Source of the DNA: CAZWSE01 sp964636575
GTDB taxonomy: Bacteria; Pseudomonadota; Alphaproteobacteria; Rhodobacterales; Rhodobacteraceae
DNA: 26,005 bases
Assembly: GCA_964636575.1 (NCBI GenBank)
Contig: CAZWSE010000051.1
Coordinates: 1-26,005, forward strand
Direction of reading: 5' to 3'
The first letter of the stretch is position 1; every line of letters starts with the position of its first letter. Below the pieces are notes generated by a model. It saw only the letters and a list, made by a program, of their open reading frames with translations. It did no database searches and was not told the origin of the DNA. Made by a program: the position numbers and the translations under genes. This document shows, piece after piece, positions 15,372 to 22,594 of the stretch.

Positions 15372-16568
15372 ATGGCTGGCAACAACGGCGGCCCCTGGGG
15401 GGGCGGTGGCAATCAAGGCGGCGGTGACGATGACCGTGGCAACAACGGTGGCGGCGGTGGTCGCAAACCGGACAATGATGGTGGCCAGATCCCCGAAATC
15501 GATGAGCTGATGAAGAAAGGCCAAGAGCAACTGCGCGTCCTGATGGGCGGTCGCGGTGGCAATGACCGTACAGGTGGCGGTGGGGGCGGCGGCAGCCAAG
15601 GCCCGCTGTTCACGCGCGGCACCATCGGGTTGGCCGCAATCGCCGCTGTCGGTCTTTGGGCCTTTTCCAGCTTTTACACAGTCCGTCCTGAACAACAGTC
15701 GATTGAACTGTTCTTGGGCAAGTATTCCGCGACTGGGACTGAAGGTCTGAACTTTGCCCCATGGCCGGTTGTGACCGCTGAAGTCTTTGATGTGACGACC
15801 AACCGCACTGAATCTATCGGGGTGTCGCGTGGAGCAGGGGACAACGAAGGCTTGATGCTGACCACGGACGAGAACATCGTCGACATTGATTTCCAAGTTG
15901 TTTGGAACGTCAAAAACGCCCAAGACTTCAAATTCAGCCTGCAAGATCCGGCCAATTCGGTGCGTGCGATTTCTGAGGCCGCGATGCGTGAAGTGATCGC
16001 CCAGTCTGAACTTGCTCCGATTTTGAACCGTGACCGTGCTGCTGTTGAAGCGCGTGTGAAAGAGCTGATCCAAGAGACGCTTGATAACCGCGAGACCGGG
16101 ATCAATATCATCCGGGTCAACTTTAACAAAGTGGATCCGCCACGTCAGGCAGTCACCATTACGGATGTTGACGGGTCACAAAAAACCCAATCCGTGATTG
16201 ATGCTTTTCGCGATGTTCAGGCGGCTGAACAAGAACGCGACCGCGTTGAGCGTCAGGCCGATGCCTATGCGAACGCCCGTTTGGCGCAAGCCCGTGGTGA
16301 ATCTGCGCAAATCCTGGAAAAAGCCGAAGGCTATCGTGCCTCTGTGGTCAACGATGCTTTGGGTGAAGCCAGCCGGTTCTTGGCCGTTCTGGCCGAATAC
16401 CAAGCCGCCCCCGAAGTGACCCGCAAGCGTCTCTATCTTGAGACGATGGAAAAGGTTCTGGGCGACGTCGACAAGATCATTCTTGAAGGCGGCACAGGTG
16501 GTGGATCGGGTGTTGTCCCGTACCTTCCGCTTAATGAATTACGCCGTAGCAGCGGAGGGTCGAACTGA
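15372..16568 (+). CDS. hflK: FtsH protease activity modulator HflK
   Basis: A 398-residue SPFH/band-7 membrane protein that forms a large periplasmic cage with HflC around the FtsH protease. The cytosolic N-terminus (1-80) is very rich in Gly, Asn and Asp with poly-Gly runs, usual for HflK. One transmembrane helix is at about 84-103 (TIGLAAIAAVGLWAFSSFYT). The band-7 domain follows from YTVRPEQQSIELFLGKY, and then a long helical region with QAAEQERDRVERQADAYANA. Its TGA overlaps the hflC ATG by one base, so the two subunits are translationally coupled. Confidence 0.96.
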   Translation: MAGNNGGPWGGGGNQGGGDDDRGNNGGGGGRKPDNDGGQIPEIDELMKKGQEQLRVLMGGRGGNDRTGGGGGGGSQGPLFTRGTIGLAAIAAVGLWAFSSFYTVRPEQQSIELFLGKYSATGTEGLNFAPWPVVTAEVFDVTTNRTESIGVSRGAGDNEGLMLTTDENIVDIDFQVVWNVKNAQDFKFSLQDPANSVRAISEAAMREVIAQSELAPILNRDRAAVEARVKELIQETLDNRETGINIIRVNFNKVDPPRQAVTITDVDGSQKTQSVIDAFRDVQAAEQERDRVERQADAYANARLAQARGESAQILEKAEGYRASVVNDALGEASRFLAVLAEYQAAPEVTRKRLYLETMEKVLGDVDKIILEGGTGGGSGVVPYLPLNELRRSSGGSN

Positions 16569-17455
16569 TGCGCGCCACAAGCTATCTTATCCCTATTGTG
16601 ATCCTGGTGATCGTGGGCATCCTGTCGTCGCTGTTTATCGTGGACGAACGTGAGAAAGTGCTCGTTCTGCGGTTTGGGCAGATCAAACAGGAAATCAATG
16701 AGCCTGGTTTGGGGTTCAAAATTCCGATGCTGGATGAGGTTGTCCGCTACGAAGACCGTATTCTGTCGCTTGAAACCCCTGTGATCGAGGTCACGCCTGC
16801 CGATGACCGTCGTCTGGAAGTCGATGCTTTCGTTCTCTACCGGATCGCTGACACCCGCCAGTTCCGCCAAGCTTTGGGTGCGGGCGGCGAGCGTCAGGCG
16901 AAAATCCAACTGGGCGACATCATGGATGGTCAAATCCGCGCTGTTTTGGGTTCGCAAGGTGTGACATCGAACACGATCCTGTCGCCGGAACGCTCTGAAC
17001 TGATGAACCGGATCAGGGTTCTGGCCGATACCCGCGCCTCTGCGCTGGGCCTGTCGGTTGTGGATGTGCGCTTGCGCCAGACCAACCTGCCGGAGCAAAA
17101 CTTCGATGCGACCCTGCAACGTATGATTGCGGAACGGGAACGCGAAGCCACAGATGAACGCGCCCGCGGCCAGGAAGCCGCCCAACGTGTGCGGGCTTTG
17201 GCGGATCGGACCTATACCGAAATCCTGTCGGAAGCGAACCGCGATGGTCGGATCATCGAGGGTGAAGCCGATGCGGAGCGGAACAAGATCTTTGGCGAAG
17301 CCTACGGGCAAGACCCCGAGTTCTTTGAATTCTACCGCTCGCTCGCGGCCTATGAAGACAGCCTGAAAGGGGGCAATTCATCGATGGTGATGTCGCCGGA
17401 TTCAGAGTTCTTCAATTACCTGCAAAACCCCAACGGGGCGGCTGCGGATCAATAA
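16568..17455 (+). CDS. hflC: Protease modulator HflC
   Basis: A 295-residue partner of HflK. An N-terminal signal anchor (about 5-22, SYLIPIVILVIVGILSSLFI) is followed by the band-7/SPFH domain beginning VDEREKVLVLRFGQIKQE. The helical section contains RMIAEREREATDERARGQEAA, and QDPEFFEFYRSLAAYEDSL lies near the C-terminus, all characteristic of HflC. It is coupled to hflK by a one-base overlap and followed after one base by the DUF2065 gene. Its role is regulation of FtsH-dependent membrane protein turnover. Confidence 0.96.
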   Translation: MRATSYLIPIVILVIVGILSSLFIVDEREKVLVLRFGQIKQEINEPGLGFKIPMLDEVVRYEDRILSLETPVIEVTPADDRRLEVDAFVLYRIADTRQFRQALGAGGERQAKIQLGDIMDGQIRAVLGSQGVTSNTILSPERSELMNRIRVLADTRASALGLSVVDVRLRQTNLPEQNFDATLQRMIAEREREATDERARGQEAAQRVRALADRTYTEILSEANRDGRIIEGEADAERNKIFGEAYGQDPEFFEFYRSLAAYEDSLKGGNSSMVMSPDSEFFNYLQNPNGAAADQ

Positions 17456-17456
17456 A

Positions 17457-17651
17457 ATGATCTACCTGCTGTTCGGACTTGGAATGGTATTTTTGATAGA
17501 GGGGCTGGCCTATGCGCTGGCCCCTTCGCTTGTGGAACGGCTGCTAGAGGCCCTGCGCTCCATGACACTCGACCAGCGTCGCCAGATCGGGGCACTGGCG
17601 GCGGTCACAGGATTGATCCTCGTTTTCGCAGCCTTCAAGCTCGGACTATAA
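17457..17651 (+). CDS. DUF2065 (YjeT-like) small membrane protein
   Basis: A 64-residue protein with two hydrophobic helices, about 2-22 (IYLLFGLGMVFLIEGLAYAL) and 44-62 (IGALAAVTGLILVFAAFKL), separated by a loop with LRSMTLDQRRQ. This layout and its position immediately after hflC match the DUF2065/YjeT family, which sits next to hflKC in many proteobacteria. The function is unknown; an accessory role at the HflKC-FtsH assembly is suggested only by position. The start is one base after the hflC stop, with no separate ribosome binding site beyond the hflC end. Confidence 0.92.
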   Translation: MIYLLFGLGMVFLIEGLAYALAPSLVERLLEALRSMTLDQRRQIGALAAVTGLILVFAAFKLGL

Positions 17652-17667
17652 CAGCGCTCAGCCCCTT

Positions 17668-17704
17668 ATTCTTCTTGGTAAAATACCTCCGCCGGAGGCC
17701 AAAA
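17668..17704. repeat. Dispersed intergenic repeat, copy B
   Basis: Contains CCTCCGCCGGAGG (17686-17698), a 6-base-pair inverted repeat, preceded by TTCTTCTTGGTAAAATA. Read on the minus strand it gives GGCCTCCGGCGGAGGTATTT, which aligns with copy A at 13012-13033. It lies between the DUF2065 gene and the Do-protease gene and might act as a weak terminator or mRNA end. Confidence 0.5.
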
Positions 17705-17868
17705 TCACAGTACCGGCGACCAGCCGGTTCCTTAAACCTCACGGCCAAGTGATGGTTTGTTGCATGAAATATCTTTGGTGTTGCGCTTAAGCTTTCCTAA
17801 ATGCACCATATGAGAAAAGTTCAAAGGCCCCCAATGTGCGGGGTCATAAGCCCTTAGGAGAACACTCT

Positions 17869-19365
17869 ATGCAGCCTCAGGCACAGCACCAATTTAAGAC
17901 ATCTCGGGCCATCGCGGTGCCCGCAACCCCGGACGCGCGGGTCAAACGGGGCCTGTTTATCGGGTTTCTGGCGATGCTGCTGATTGCCGCACAGACACTT
18001 ATGGCCAGCGCGCAGCAAAACAGTCTTGCGCCTTTGGCCGAAAAAATCAGCCCCTCGGTGGTGAATATCACGACCTCGACCGTTGTGGCGGGCCGCACCG
18101 GCCCACAAGGGATCGTGCCTGAAGGCTCGCCTTTTGAGGAATTCTTTCGTGATTTCCAAGAACGCAACAACCGCGAAGGTCAGCGTCCGCGCCGGTCTTC
18201 TGCGTTGGGGTCGGGTTTTGTGATCTCTGAGGACGGATTTATCGTCACCAACAACCACGTCATTGAAGGCGCGGATGAGATCTTGATCGAATTCTTTGAC
18301 GGCAAGGAACTCGAAGCCAAGCTGATTGGTACCGACAAGAACACCGACATCGCCCTTCTTAAAGTCGAATACGAAGAACCTTTGGAATTTGTCAGCTTTG
18401 CCGACAGCGATCTGGCCCGTGTGGGCGATTGGGTCGTGGCGATGGGCAATCCGCTGGGGCAGGGGTTCTCTGTCTCTGCAGGGATCGTATCCGCCCGCAA
18501 TCGCGCCCTGTCGGGCAGCTATGATGACTACATCCAGACCGATGCTGCGATCAACCGCGGGAACTCCGGTGGGCCTCTGTTTAATATGGACGGTGATGTG
18601 ATCGGCGTGAACACCGCGATCTTGTCGCCCAATGGTGGCTCCATCGGGATCGGCTTTTCGATGGCCTCTAACGTGGTGACCCGTGTGGTCGACCAGTTGC
18701 AGGAATTCGGTGAAACCCGTCGCGGTTGGTTGGGTGTGCGCATCCAGGACGTGGATGAAGACATGGCCGAAGCGATGGGTCTTGAGACCTCCGCCGGTGC
18801 TTTGGTTACAGACGTGCCCGATGGTCCTGCCAAGGATGCAGGTGTCGAAGCGGGCGATGTGATCACCAGCTTTGACGGCAAAGACGTTAAAGACACCCGT
18901 GGTCTTGTCCGCACCGTTGGCAATACGGCTGTCGGCAAAGCCGTCCGCGTGGTTGTCTTCCGCGATGGTAAGACCCAAACCTTGATGATCACCCTTGGTC
19001 GCAAGGAAGAGGCCGAAGCCGCCGCTGTTCCTGCTGTTGCCCAAAATGAAGAGGATAACGCGCCTATTGAGAAAGACATGCTTGGCCTGAAGCTAAGCGT
19101 ACTGACTGACGAGATGCGTGAGCAAATGGGCCTGAACAAGAACCTTGAGGGGCTTGTTGTTCTGAACGTCGATGAAGCCTCTGAAGCCTTTGAAAAGGGT
19201 CTGCGTCCGGGTGATGTGATCACCGAAGCGGGCCAACAGAAACTGACGGACATCGCAACGCTGGAAGAGCGTATTGATGGCGCCAAAGATGCAGGTCGCA
19301 AGTCGATCCTGCTTTTGATCCGCCGCGAGGGCGATCCGCGGTTTGTGGCTCTGTCGCTCGAATAA
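17869..19365 (+). CDS. degP: Do family periplasmic serine endoprotease (DegP/MucD-like)
   Basis: A 498-residue exported protease and chaperone for misfolded envelope proteins. The N-terminal leader has a basic stretch and a hydrophobic helix at about 27-47, ending at MASAQQ. The trypsin-like domain carries the catalytic triad His130 (VTNNHVIEG), Asp160 (NTDIALLKV) and Ser233 (RGNSGGPLF). Two PDZ domains follow, about 270-370 (RRGWLGVRIQDV) and 395-495 (LGLKLSVLTDEMREQMG). ATG 17869 follows AGGAG by 8 bases; the frame extends upstream to a GTG at 17836, inside the leader. The gene lies 217 bases after the DUF2065 gene, with repeat B between, so it may have its own promoter. The symbol is used in the family sense; degQ or mucD would be equally valid. 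Confidence 0.94.
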   Translation: MQPQAQHQFKTSRAIAVPATPDARVKRGLFIGFLAMLLIAAQTLMASAQQNSLAPLAEKISPSVVNITTSTVVAGRTGPQGIVPEGSPFEEFFRDFQERNNREGQRPRRSSALGSGFVISEDGFIVTNNHVIEGADEILIEFFDGKELEAKLIGTDKNTDIALLKVEYEEPLEFVSFADSDLARVGDWVVAMGNPLGQGFSVSAGIVSARNRALSGSYDDYIQTDAAINRGNSGGPLFNMDGDVIGVNTAILSPNGGSIGIGFSMASNVVTRVVDQLQEFGETRRGWLGVRIQDVDEDMAEAMGLETSAGALVTDVPDGPAKDAGVEAGDVITSFDGKDVKDTRGLVRTVGNTAVGKAVRVVVFRDGKTQTLMITLGRKEEAEAAAVPAVAQNEEDNAPIEKDMLGLKLSVLTDEMREQMGLNKNLEGLVVLNVDEASEAFEKGLRPGDVITEAGQQKLTDIATLEERIDGAKDAGRKSILLLIRREGDPRFVALSLE

Positions 19366-19386
19366 GCAGCACCACATAGAATAAAG

Positions 19387-19416
19387 AAGGGCGGTCCTTG
19401 GCGGGCCGCCCTTTTT
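19387..19416 (+). terminator. Intrinsic terminator after the Do-protease gene
   Basis: AAGGGCGG (19387-19394) pairs with CCGCCCTT (19406-19413), an 8-base-pair GC-rich stem that can be extended by a G-U pair, followed directly by a TTTTT tract at 19412-19416. It lies 22 bases after the stop codon and ends the rpiA-to-protease stretch. Confidence 0.88.
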
Positions 19417-19447
19417 CGTTGGTGCGAGGGTAAGACGAGAAAACGGG

Positions 19448-19475
19448 TTGACTCATGCTTTATATGTAATAATGT
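19448..19475 (+). promoter_or_regulatory. Predicted promoter of the arsR-SRPBCC operon
   Basis: TTGACT (19448-19453), a 16-base spacer and TAATGT (19470-19475) form a reasonable sigma-70 promoter. The start of transcription would fall near 19482, the ATG of the ArsR gene itself, which has no ribosome binding site, so a leaderless mRNA is likely. Confidence 0.55.
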
Positions 19476-19483
19476 AATTACAT
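19472..19483. promoter_or_regulatory. Candidate ArsR operator
   Basis: ATGTAATTACAT is a perfect 12-base palindrome overlapping the predicted -10 box and the first two bases of the ArsR start codon. ArsR-family repressors bind AT-rich inverted repeats in their own promoters, so autoregulation is expected. Assignment by position and symmetry only. Confidence 0.55.
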
Positions 19484-19841
19484 GATTACTAATGATGATA
19501 TGGATTCGGTTTTTCAGGCGCTGGCCCACACCAGCCGCCGCGAGATTATGGATCATGTGCGGGCGCGTCCCGGTTTGACGGTGGGGGCCTTGGCCTCTGA
19601 GTTTGACGTCAGCCGGATCGCCATCATGAACCATCTTTCGGTTCTCGAAAAAGCGGGGCTGATCGTCAGTGAAAAGGATGGGCGGTCGCGCAAGCTCTAT
19701 CTGAATGCGATGCCGATCCAAGACATCTACGACCGCTGGACCGACACGTATTCCGCCATGTGGACCGACCGGATGAGCCTGATCAAACAGGTTTCAGAAG
19801 CTGCCGCACAGCAGGCAACAAGGAGAGACGACAATGACTGA
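19482..19841 (+). CDS. ArsR family transcriptional regulator
   Basis: A 119-residue winged-helix repressor. The HTH region is at about 10-75: VFQALAHTSRREIMDHVRAR, then LASEFDVSRIAIMNHLSVLEKAGLI, then the wing EKDGRSRKLYLNAMP. No metal-binding Cys motif such as ELCVCDL is present, so it is not a classical metal sensor; it belongs to the group found paired with SRPBCC/AHSA1 genes. The start at 19482 coincides with the predicted transcription start; ATG 19500 is an alternative. Its stop overlaps the next start by 8 bases, and AAGGAGAG within its last codons serves as ribosome binding site for that gene. Confidence 0.92.
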   Translation: MITNDDMDSVFQALAHTSRREIMDHVRARPGLTVGALASEFDVSRIAIMNHLSVLEKAGLIVSEKDGRSRKLYLNAMPIQDIYDRWTDTYSAMWTDRMSLIKQVSEAAAQQATRRDDND

Positions 19842-20361
19842 CCCCCAATACGCCAAGACCATGATCAACCGGACCCACATCAATGCCCCCATTGAAACGG
19901 TCTGGTCCACCCTTGTCGCCACCGACAAGCCGCTGCCCTTCTTCTTCGGATCCACCTGCGAAACCAAGGACGGCCTGAAACCCGGCGCCAAGATGCGCAT
20001 GGTGCATCCCAACCGCAAGCTGGCCATGGTTGTGGGTGAGGTTCTGGAATTCGATCCGCCCCGTCTTTATGCCCATACCTTCCAGATGACCAACATTGAC
20101 GAGCCGCCCTGCAAGGTCACCTACAAACTGACCGAAGAAGACGGCGGCACCGCCTTTGAGCTGATCATTGAGAACGCCCTTGAAGGCGGCAAGCTTGCCA
20201 AGGAAATGAAGGGTGCGCAGGGCTTTATTGCCTCCAACCTCAAAGCCATCGCCGAGACCGGAAAACCTGCCTTTACTGGCAAGATGGTCGGCGTCTTGGC
20301 CCCCGTCTTTGGATTGATTGCCAAGAAAAGCCAGCGGATTGAGAACTGGCCTTTGGACTGA
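19834..20361 (+). CDS. SRPBCC / AHSA1-domain protein
   Basis: A 175-residue START-like ligand-binding fold protein of the AHSA1 (activator of Hsp90 ATPase homologue) group. The family pattern is seen in INRTHINAPIETVWSTLV, the PLPFFFGSTCETKDGLKPGAKMRM block, and GEVLEFDPPRLYAHTF. The C-terminal helix continues to about residue 150, followed by a short hydrophobic tail (GKMVGVLAPVFGLIAKKSQ). It overlaps the ArsR gene by 8 bases, a combination common in bacteria whose ligand is mostly unknown. It probably binds a small hydrophobic molecule related to what relieves ArsR repression; this is inference. Confidence 0.88.
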   Translation: MTDPQYAKTMINRTHINAPIETVWSTLVATDKPLPFFFGSTCETKDGLKPGAKMRMVHPNRKLAMVVGEVLEFDPPRLYAHTFQMTNIDEPPCKVTYKLTEEDGGTAFELIIENALEGGKLAKEMKGAQGFIASNLKAIAETGKPAFTGKMVGVLAPVFGLIAKKSQRIENWPLD

Positions 20362-20424
20362 ATTTTGAGGCCGCCGTTCCGGCCCGAGCAGTGAATTTTC
20401 ACGCGACCTAGAAAGGATACTTCG

Positions 20425-20865
20425 ATGACTGACGCTGTTTATACACCCTCAACCGATACCCACCCGCTTTGGCTGAAAGCGCTGAGTGCTTTGGGGGTCG
20501 TTTGGTACGGATTTGGCCTGTTCCAATTCTGGCTGGGCTATTCCATGGACCCTGCTGCCGCAGCCGCCGCTGGACAGATCACGGCAGCCCATGGGACCGC
20601 GATTGCTGCCACCCCCGCGCTTGTCTGGCTGTTTTATGCACTGGCTTCGGGCGCTGGATTGGTCGGTGCCGTCTTGTTGTTCATGGCCAAACCTGCCGCA
20701 AAGCTGGTTTTTGGAGTGTCCCTCATGTCTGCGGCGGCCTTCTATCTTTGGGTCTACGGGATCAGTGGCACCGGTGCGGATCGCCCGTCTGAGGAAATGA
20801 TCATCGGGCTGGTTGTGATTGCGGTCACATCCCTTTTCTTTGCGCTCAGCCGTCGGTTTGGCTGA
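20425..20865 (+). CDS. Four-helix integral membrane protein of unknown function
   Basis: A 146-residue protein with four hydrophobic stretches at about 20-40 (SALGVVWYGFGLFQFWLGYS), 60-84, 87-110 and 124-142. I do not recognise a named family with confidence; the layout (WYGFGLFQFW in the first helix, acidic loop before the last helix) is like small sugar-transporter-associated or DoxX-like membrane proteins. It follows the SRPBCC gene by 63 bases with GAAAGGA as ribosome binding site, and ends at a strong hairpin, so it is probably the third gene of the ArsR operon. Confidence 0.8.
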   Translation: MTDAVYTPSTDTHPLWLKALSALGVVWYGFGLFQFWLGYSMDPAAAAAAGQITAAHGTAIAATPALVWLFYALASGAGLVGAVLLFMAKPAAKLVFGVSLMSAAAFYLWVYGISGTGADRPSEEMIIGLVVIAVTSLFFALSRRFG

Positions 20866-20887
20866 GGATTTTCTATAAGATTCGAAA

Positions 20888-20915
20888 AAGGCGCGCGGTT
20901 TGCCCTGCGCGCCTT
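20888..20915 (+). terminator. Intrinsic terminator after the ArsR operon
   Basis: AAGGCGCGC (20888-20896) pairs perfectly with GCGCGCCTT (20907-20915) around a 10-base loop, followed by ATCTTT. The stem is strong and lies 22 bases after the stop of the membrane protein gene. Confidence 0.75.
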
Positions 20916-20992
20916 ATCTTTGACCCGCAGGCTTTCATGTTAGGCGGGATTTTACGATAGAATTTCCCCTTTTGCGGTATCTGGGCGTCCGC

Positions 20993-20998
20993 TATATT
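20993..20998 (+). promoter_or_regulatory. Possible -10 box of the TPM-domain gene
   Basis: TATATT lies 7 bases upstream of the chosen ATG at 21005, with TTTGCG (20971-20976) 16 bases further up as a weak -35. There is no ribosome binding site between them, which would fit a leaderless transcript. Confidence 0.35.
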
Positions 20999-21004
20999 TG
21001 GTTT

Positions 21005-21993
21005 ATGCGAAAATTATTATTGGTACTTTTCCTGTCGGCCGGAATGGCCGCTGCCCAAAGCTATCCAAGCTACAAAAGCACAACCGTAAACGATTATGCC
21101 CATCTGCTGGATGCACAAGACGAACACGTCTTGTCTGATCGTTTGGCCCAACTGCGCCGCGATACTGGCGTTGAGATGACGGTTGTGACCCTTGCGTCGC
21201 AGTCTTTTTATGCGCCTGATCAAACGCTTGAGCAGTTCGCGACAGGGCTGTTCGATGACTGGGGTATCGGNNNNNNNNNNNNNNNNNNNNNNNNNNNNNN
21301 NNNNNNNNNNNNNNNNNNNNNNNNNNNNNNNNNNNNNNNNNNNNNNNNNNNNNNNNNNNNNNNNNNNNNNCTGATCAAACGCTTGAGCAGTTCGCGACAG
21401 GGCTGTTCGATGACTGGGGTATCGGTGACGCCAAACGGAACGACGGCGTCTTGGTGTTGGTTCTGCGCGACGACCGAGCCATGCGGATCGAATTGGGCGC
21501 AGGCTATGGCCGTGCTTGGGATGGCGCTGCGGTTCGGGTGATCGACGATACCTTTTTGCCTGCGTTCAAGGCTGACGACTATGCGCGTGGGATTTTGCAG
21601 GGCAGCAGTGCCGTCATATCGGACATCGTGATGCCGTTTCGCCGGAATGAGGACGCGCCGGCCCCGACGGGGGGCGACCGCTGGATGTTTTGGCTTTTCG
21701 CCCCTTTGGTTCTTTTGTCTGGCTTGCATTCCAACCGGAAGGCTGTTGGCGATACGTTTGAACGTCTGCGCAAGTGCCCTGTTTGCGGCCGGCGCGGGTT
21801 GCGTGTGGATCGCACGGTTTCGCGGCCTGCGACGGCATCTTTGCCGGGCACTGGGAACCGACGTCTCTATTGTCTTTATTGTGACCACAGCCACGACGTT
21901 TCGTATTCAATCTCGTGGTCGTCGCAAAACGGATCATCGGGCGGTTTCGGCGGTGGCCGGTCCGGCGGCGGCGGCGGGTCGGGGCGCTGGTAG
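21005..21993 (+). CDS. TPM-domain (YgcG/Psb32-like) membrane protein, split by an assembly gap
   Basis: As written, the gene is broken by 100 Ns at 21271-21370, with a 55-base duplication on both sides. Removing the Ns and one duplicate (155 bases) joins both halves in one frame of 277 codons. The merged protein has a signal peptide (MRKLLLVLFLSAGMAAAQ), a TPM domain at about 27-160 (VNDYAHLLDAQDE, NDGVLVLVLRDDRAMRIELG, GYGRAW), and a membrane helix at about 176-190. A four-cysteine zinc-ribbon (Cys206, Cys209, Cys238, Cys241) and a Gly/Ser-rich tail follow. TPM proteins act in membrane protein or photosystem maintenance; the role here is unknown. ATG 21005 is chosen over TTG 20972 because it begins a clean signal peptide. 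Confidence 0.85.
21216..21270 (+). repeat. 55-base direct repeat, left of the N gap
   Basis: These 55 bases are identical to 21371-21425 and abut the run of Ns. They encode part of the TPM domain (from PDQTLEQFATGLF). An exact match ending at both gap edges is the pattern of two contigs that share one k-mer-length overlap and were scaffolded without being merged. Confidence 0.95.
21271..21370. other. Assembly gap (100 Ns)
   Basis: Exactly 100 undetermined bases, the conventional size for a gap of unknown length. Given the identical 55-base flanks, the true gap length is probably negative (overlapping contigs). Confidence 0.99.
21371..21425 (+). repeat. 55-base direct repeat, right of the N gap
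   Basis: Exact copy of 21216-21270, starting directly after the Ns. Probably the same genomic bases represented twice. Confidence 0.95.
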
Positions 21994-22006
21994 GTCTTGC
22001 CTTGGG

Positions 22007-22564
22007 TCAGGGCGTCTTGATCCAAGGCACATCCGCGTCGCTTGGTACCCCGACCTCAAAGGTGTTCAGCGTCATGGCAAGCAAGGTGTAGTAGCCCACA
22101 AGCCCCGTCAGATCGACAGCTCCGCTTTCGCCGAACGCCTCAACCGCCTGCCTGTAGGTCGGGTCCGAGACCTGCTTGGTTCCTTGCAGCTCTGACACGA
22201 AGCGTTGGGTGATTTGGTCCGTTGGATCGGTCAGATCGGGGGTTTCACCGCGCGCGATTTGGGCCAGTGCCTCTGTCGGAATGCCTTCCGCGGCGGCCAA
22301 AGGCGCATGCACATGCCATTCAAAATCAGCCTTCCATGCGGCCCCGACCAAACAAATTGCAAGCTCGCGCTGCCGTTTGGGCACCTGACTGTTGTACCTG
22401 ATGTAGACCCCAAGCTGTTGCACGGCCTGCGTCAGATCGGGGCTGTGCAAAAGGGCGGTGAAGGGGCCTTGGGTCGCGCCGCGCGGCCCTGCAGTGATAG
22501 ACGCGTGCACGTCGCGCTGTGCTGCGGTCATGGTGTCGGGGGTCAGATCGGGGAGGCGGGGCAT
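22007..22564 (-). CDS. Carboxymuconolactone decarboxylase (CMD/AhpD-fold) family protein
   Basis: A 185-residue all-helical protein of the CMD family. The core region is RQRELAICLVGAAWKADFEWHVHAPLAAAEG (about 64-94), which has the E and W-x-V-H pattern of the family but no CxxC pair, so it is not an AhpD-type peroxidase reductant. The N-terminus (MPRLPDLTPDTMTAAQRDVHASI) and C-terminal YYTLLAMTLNTFEV are also typical. It may decarboxylate or bind small lactones, or be a non-catalytic relative. It is convergent with the TPM gene, 13 bases apart, and follows the metallopeptidase gene on the same strand after 30 bases, so co-transcription is possible. Confidence 0.88.
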   Translation of the reverse strand: MPRLPDLTPDTMTAAQRDVHASITAGPRGATQGPFTALLHSPDLTQAVQQLGVYIRYNSQVPKRQRELAICLVGAAWKADFEWHVHAPLAAAEGIPTEALAQIARGETPDLTDPTDQITQRFVSELQGTKQVSDPTYRQAVEAFGESGAVDLTGLVGYYTLLAMTLNTFEVGVPSDADVPWIKTP

Positions 22565-22594
22565 GAGCGGGGTCCTCGTGGGTTTGGTTGTGTT

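Noticed and set aside
17787..17801. Possible CtrA site (TTAA-N7-TAAA) upstream of the protease gene
   Set aside because: It misses the TTAA second half-site and short AT-rich matches are common; no further support.
18528..19721. 397-codon open frame on the minus strand
   Set aside because: Runs antisense through the Do protease, its terminator and the ArsR gene; Ser/Arg/Thr-rich with no domain.
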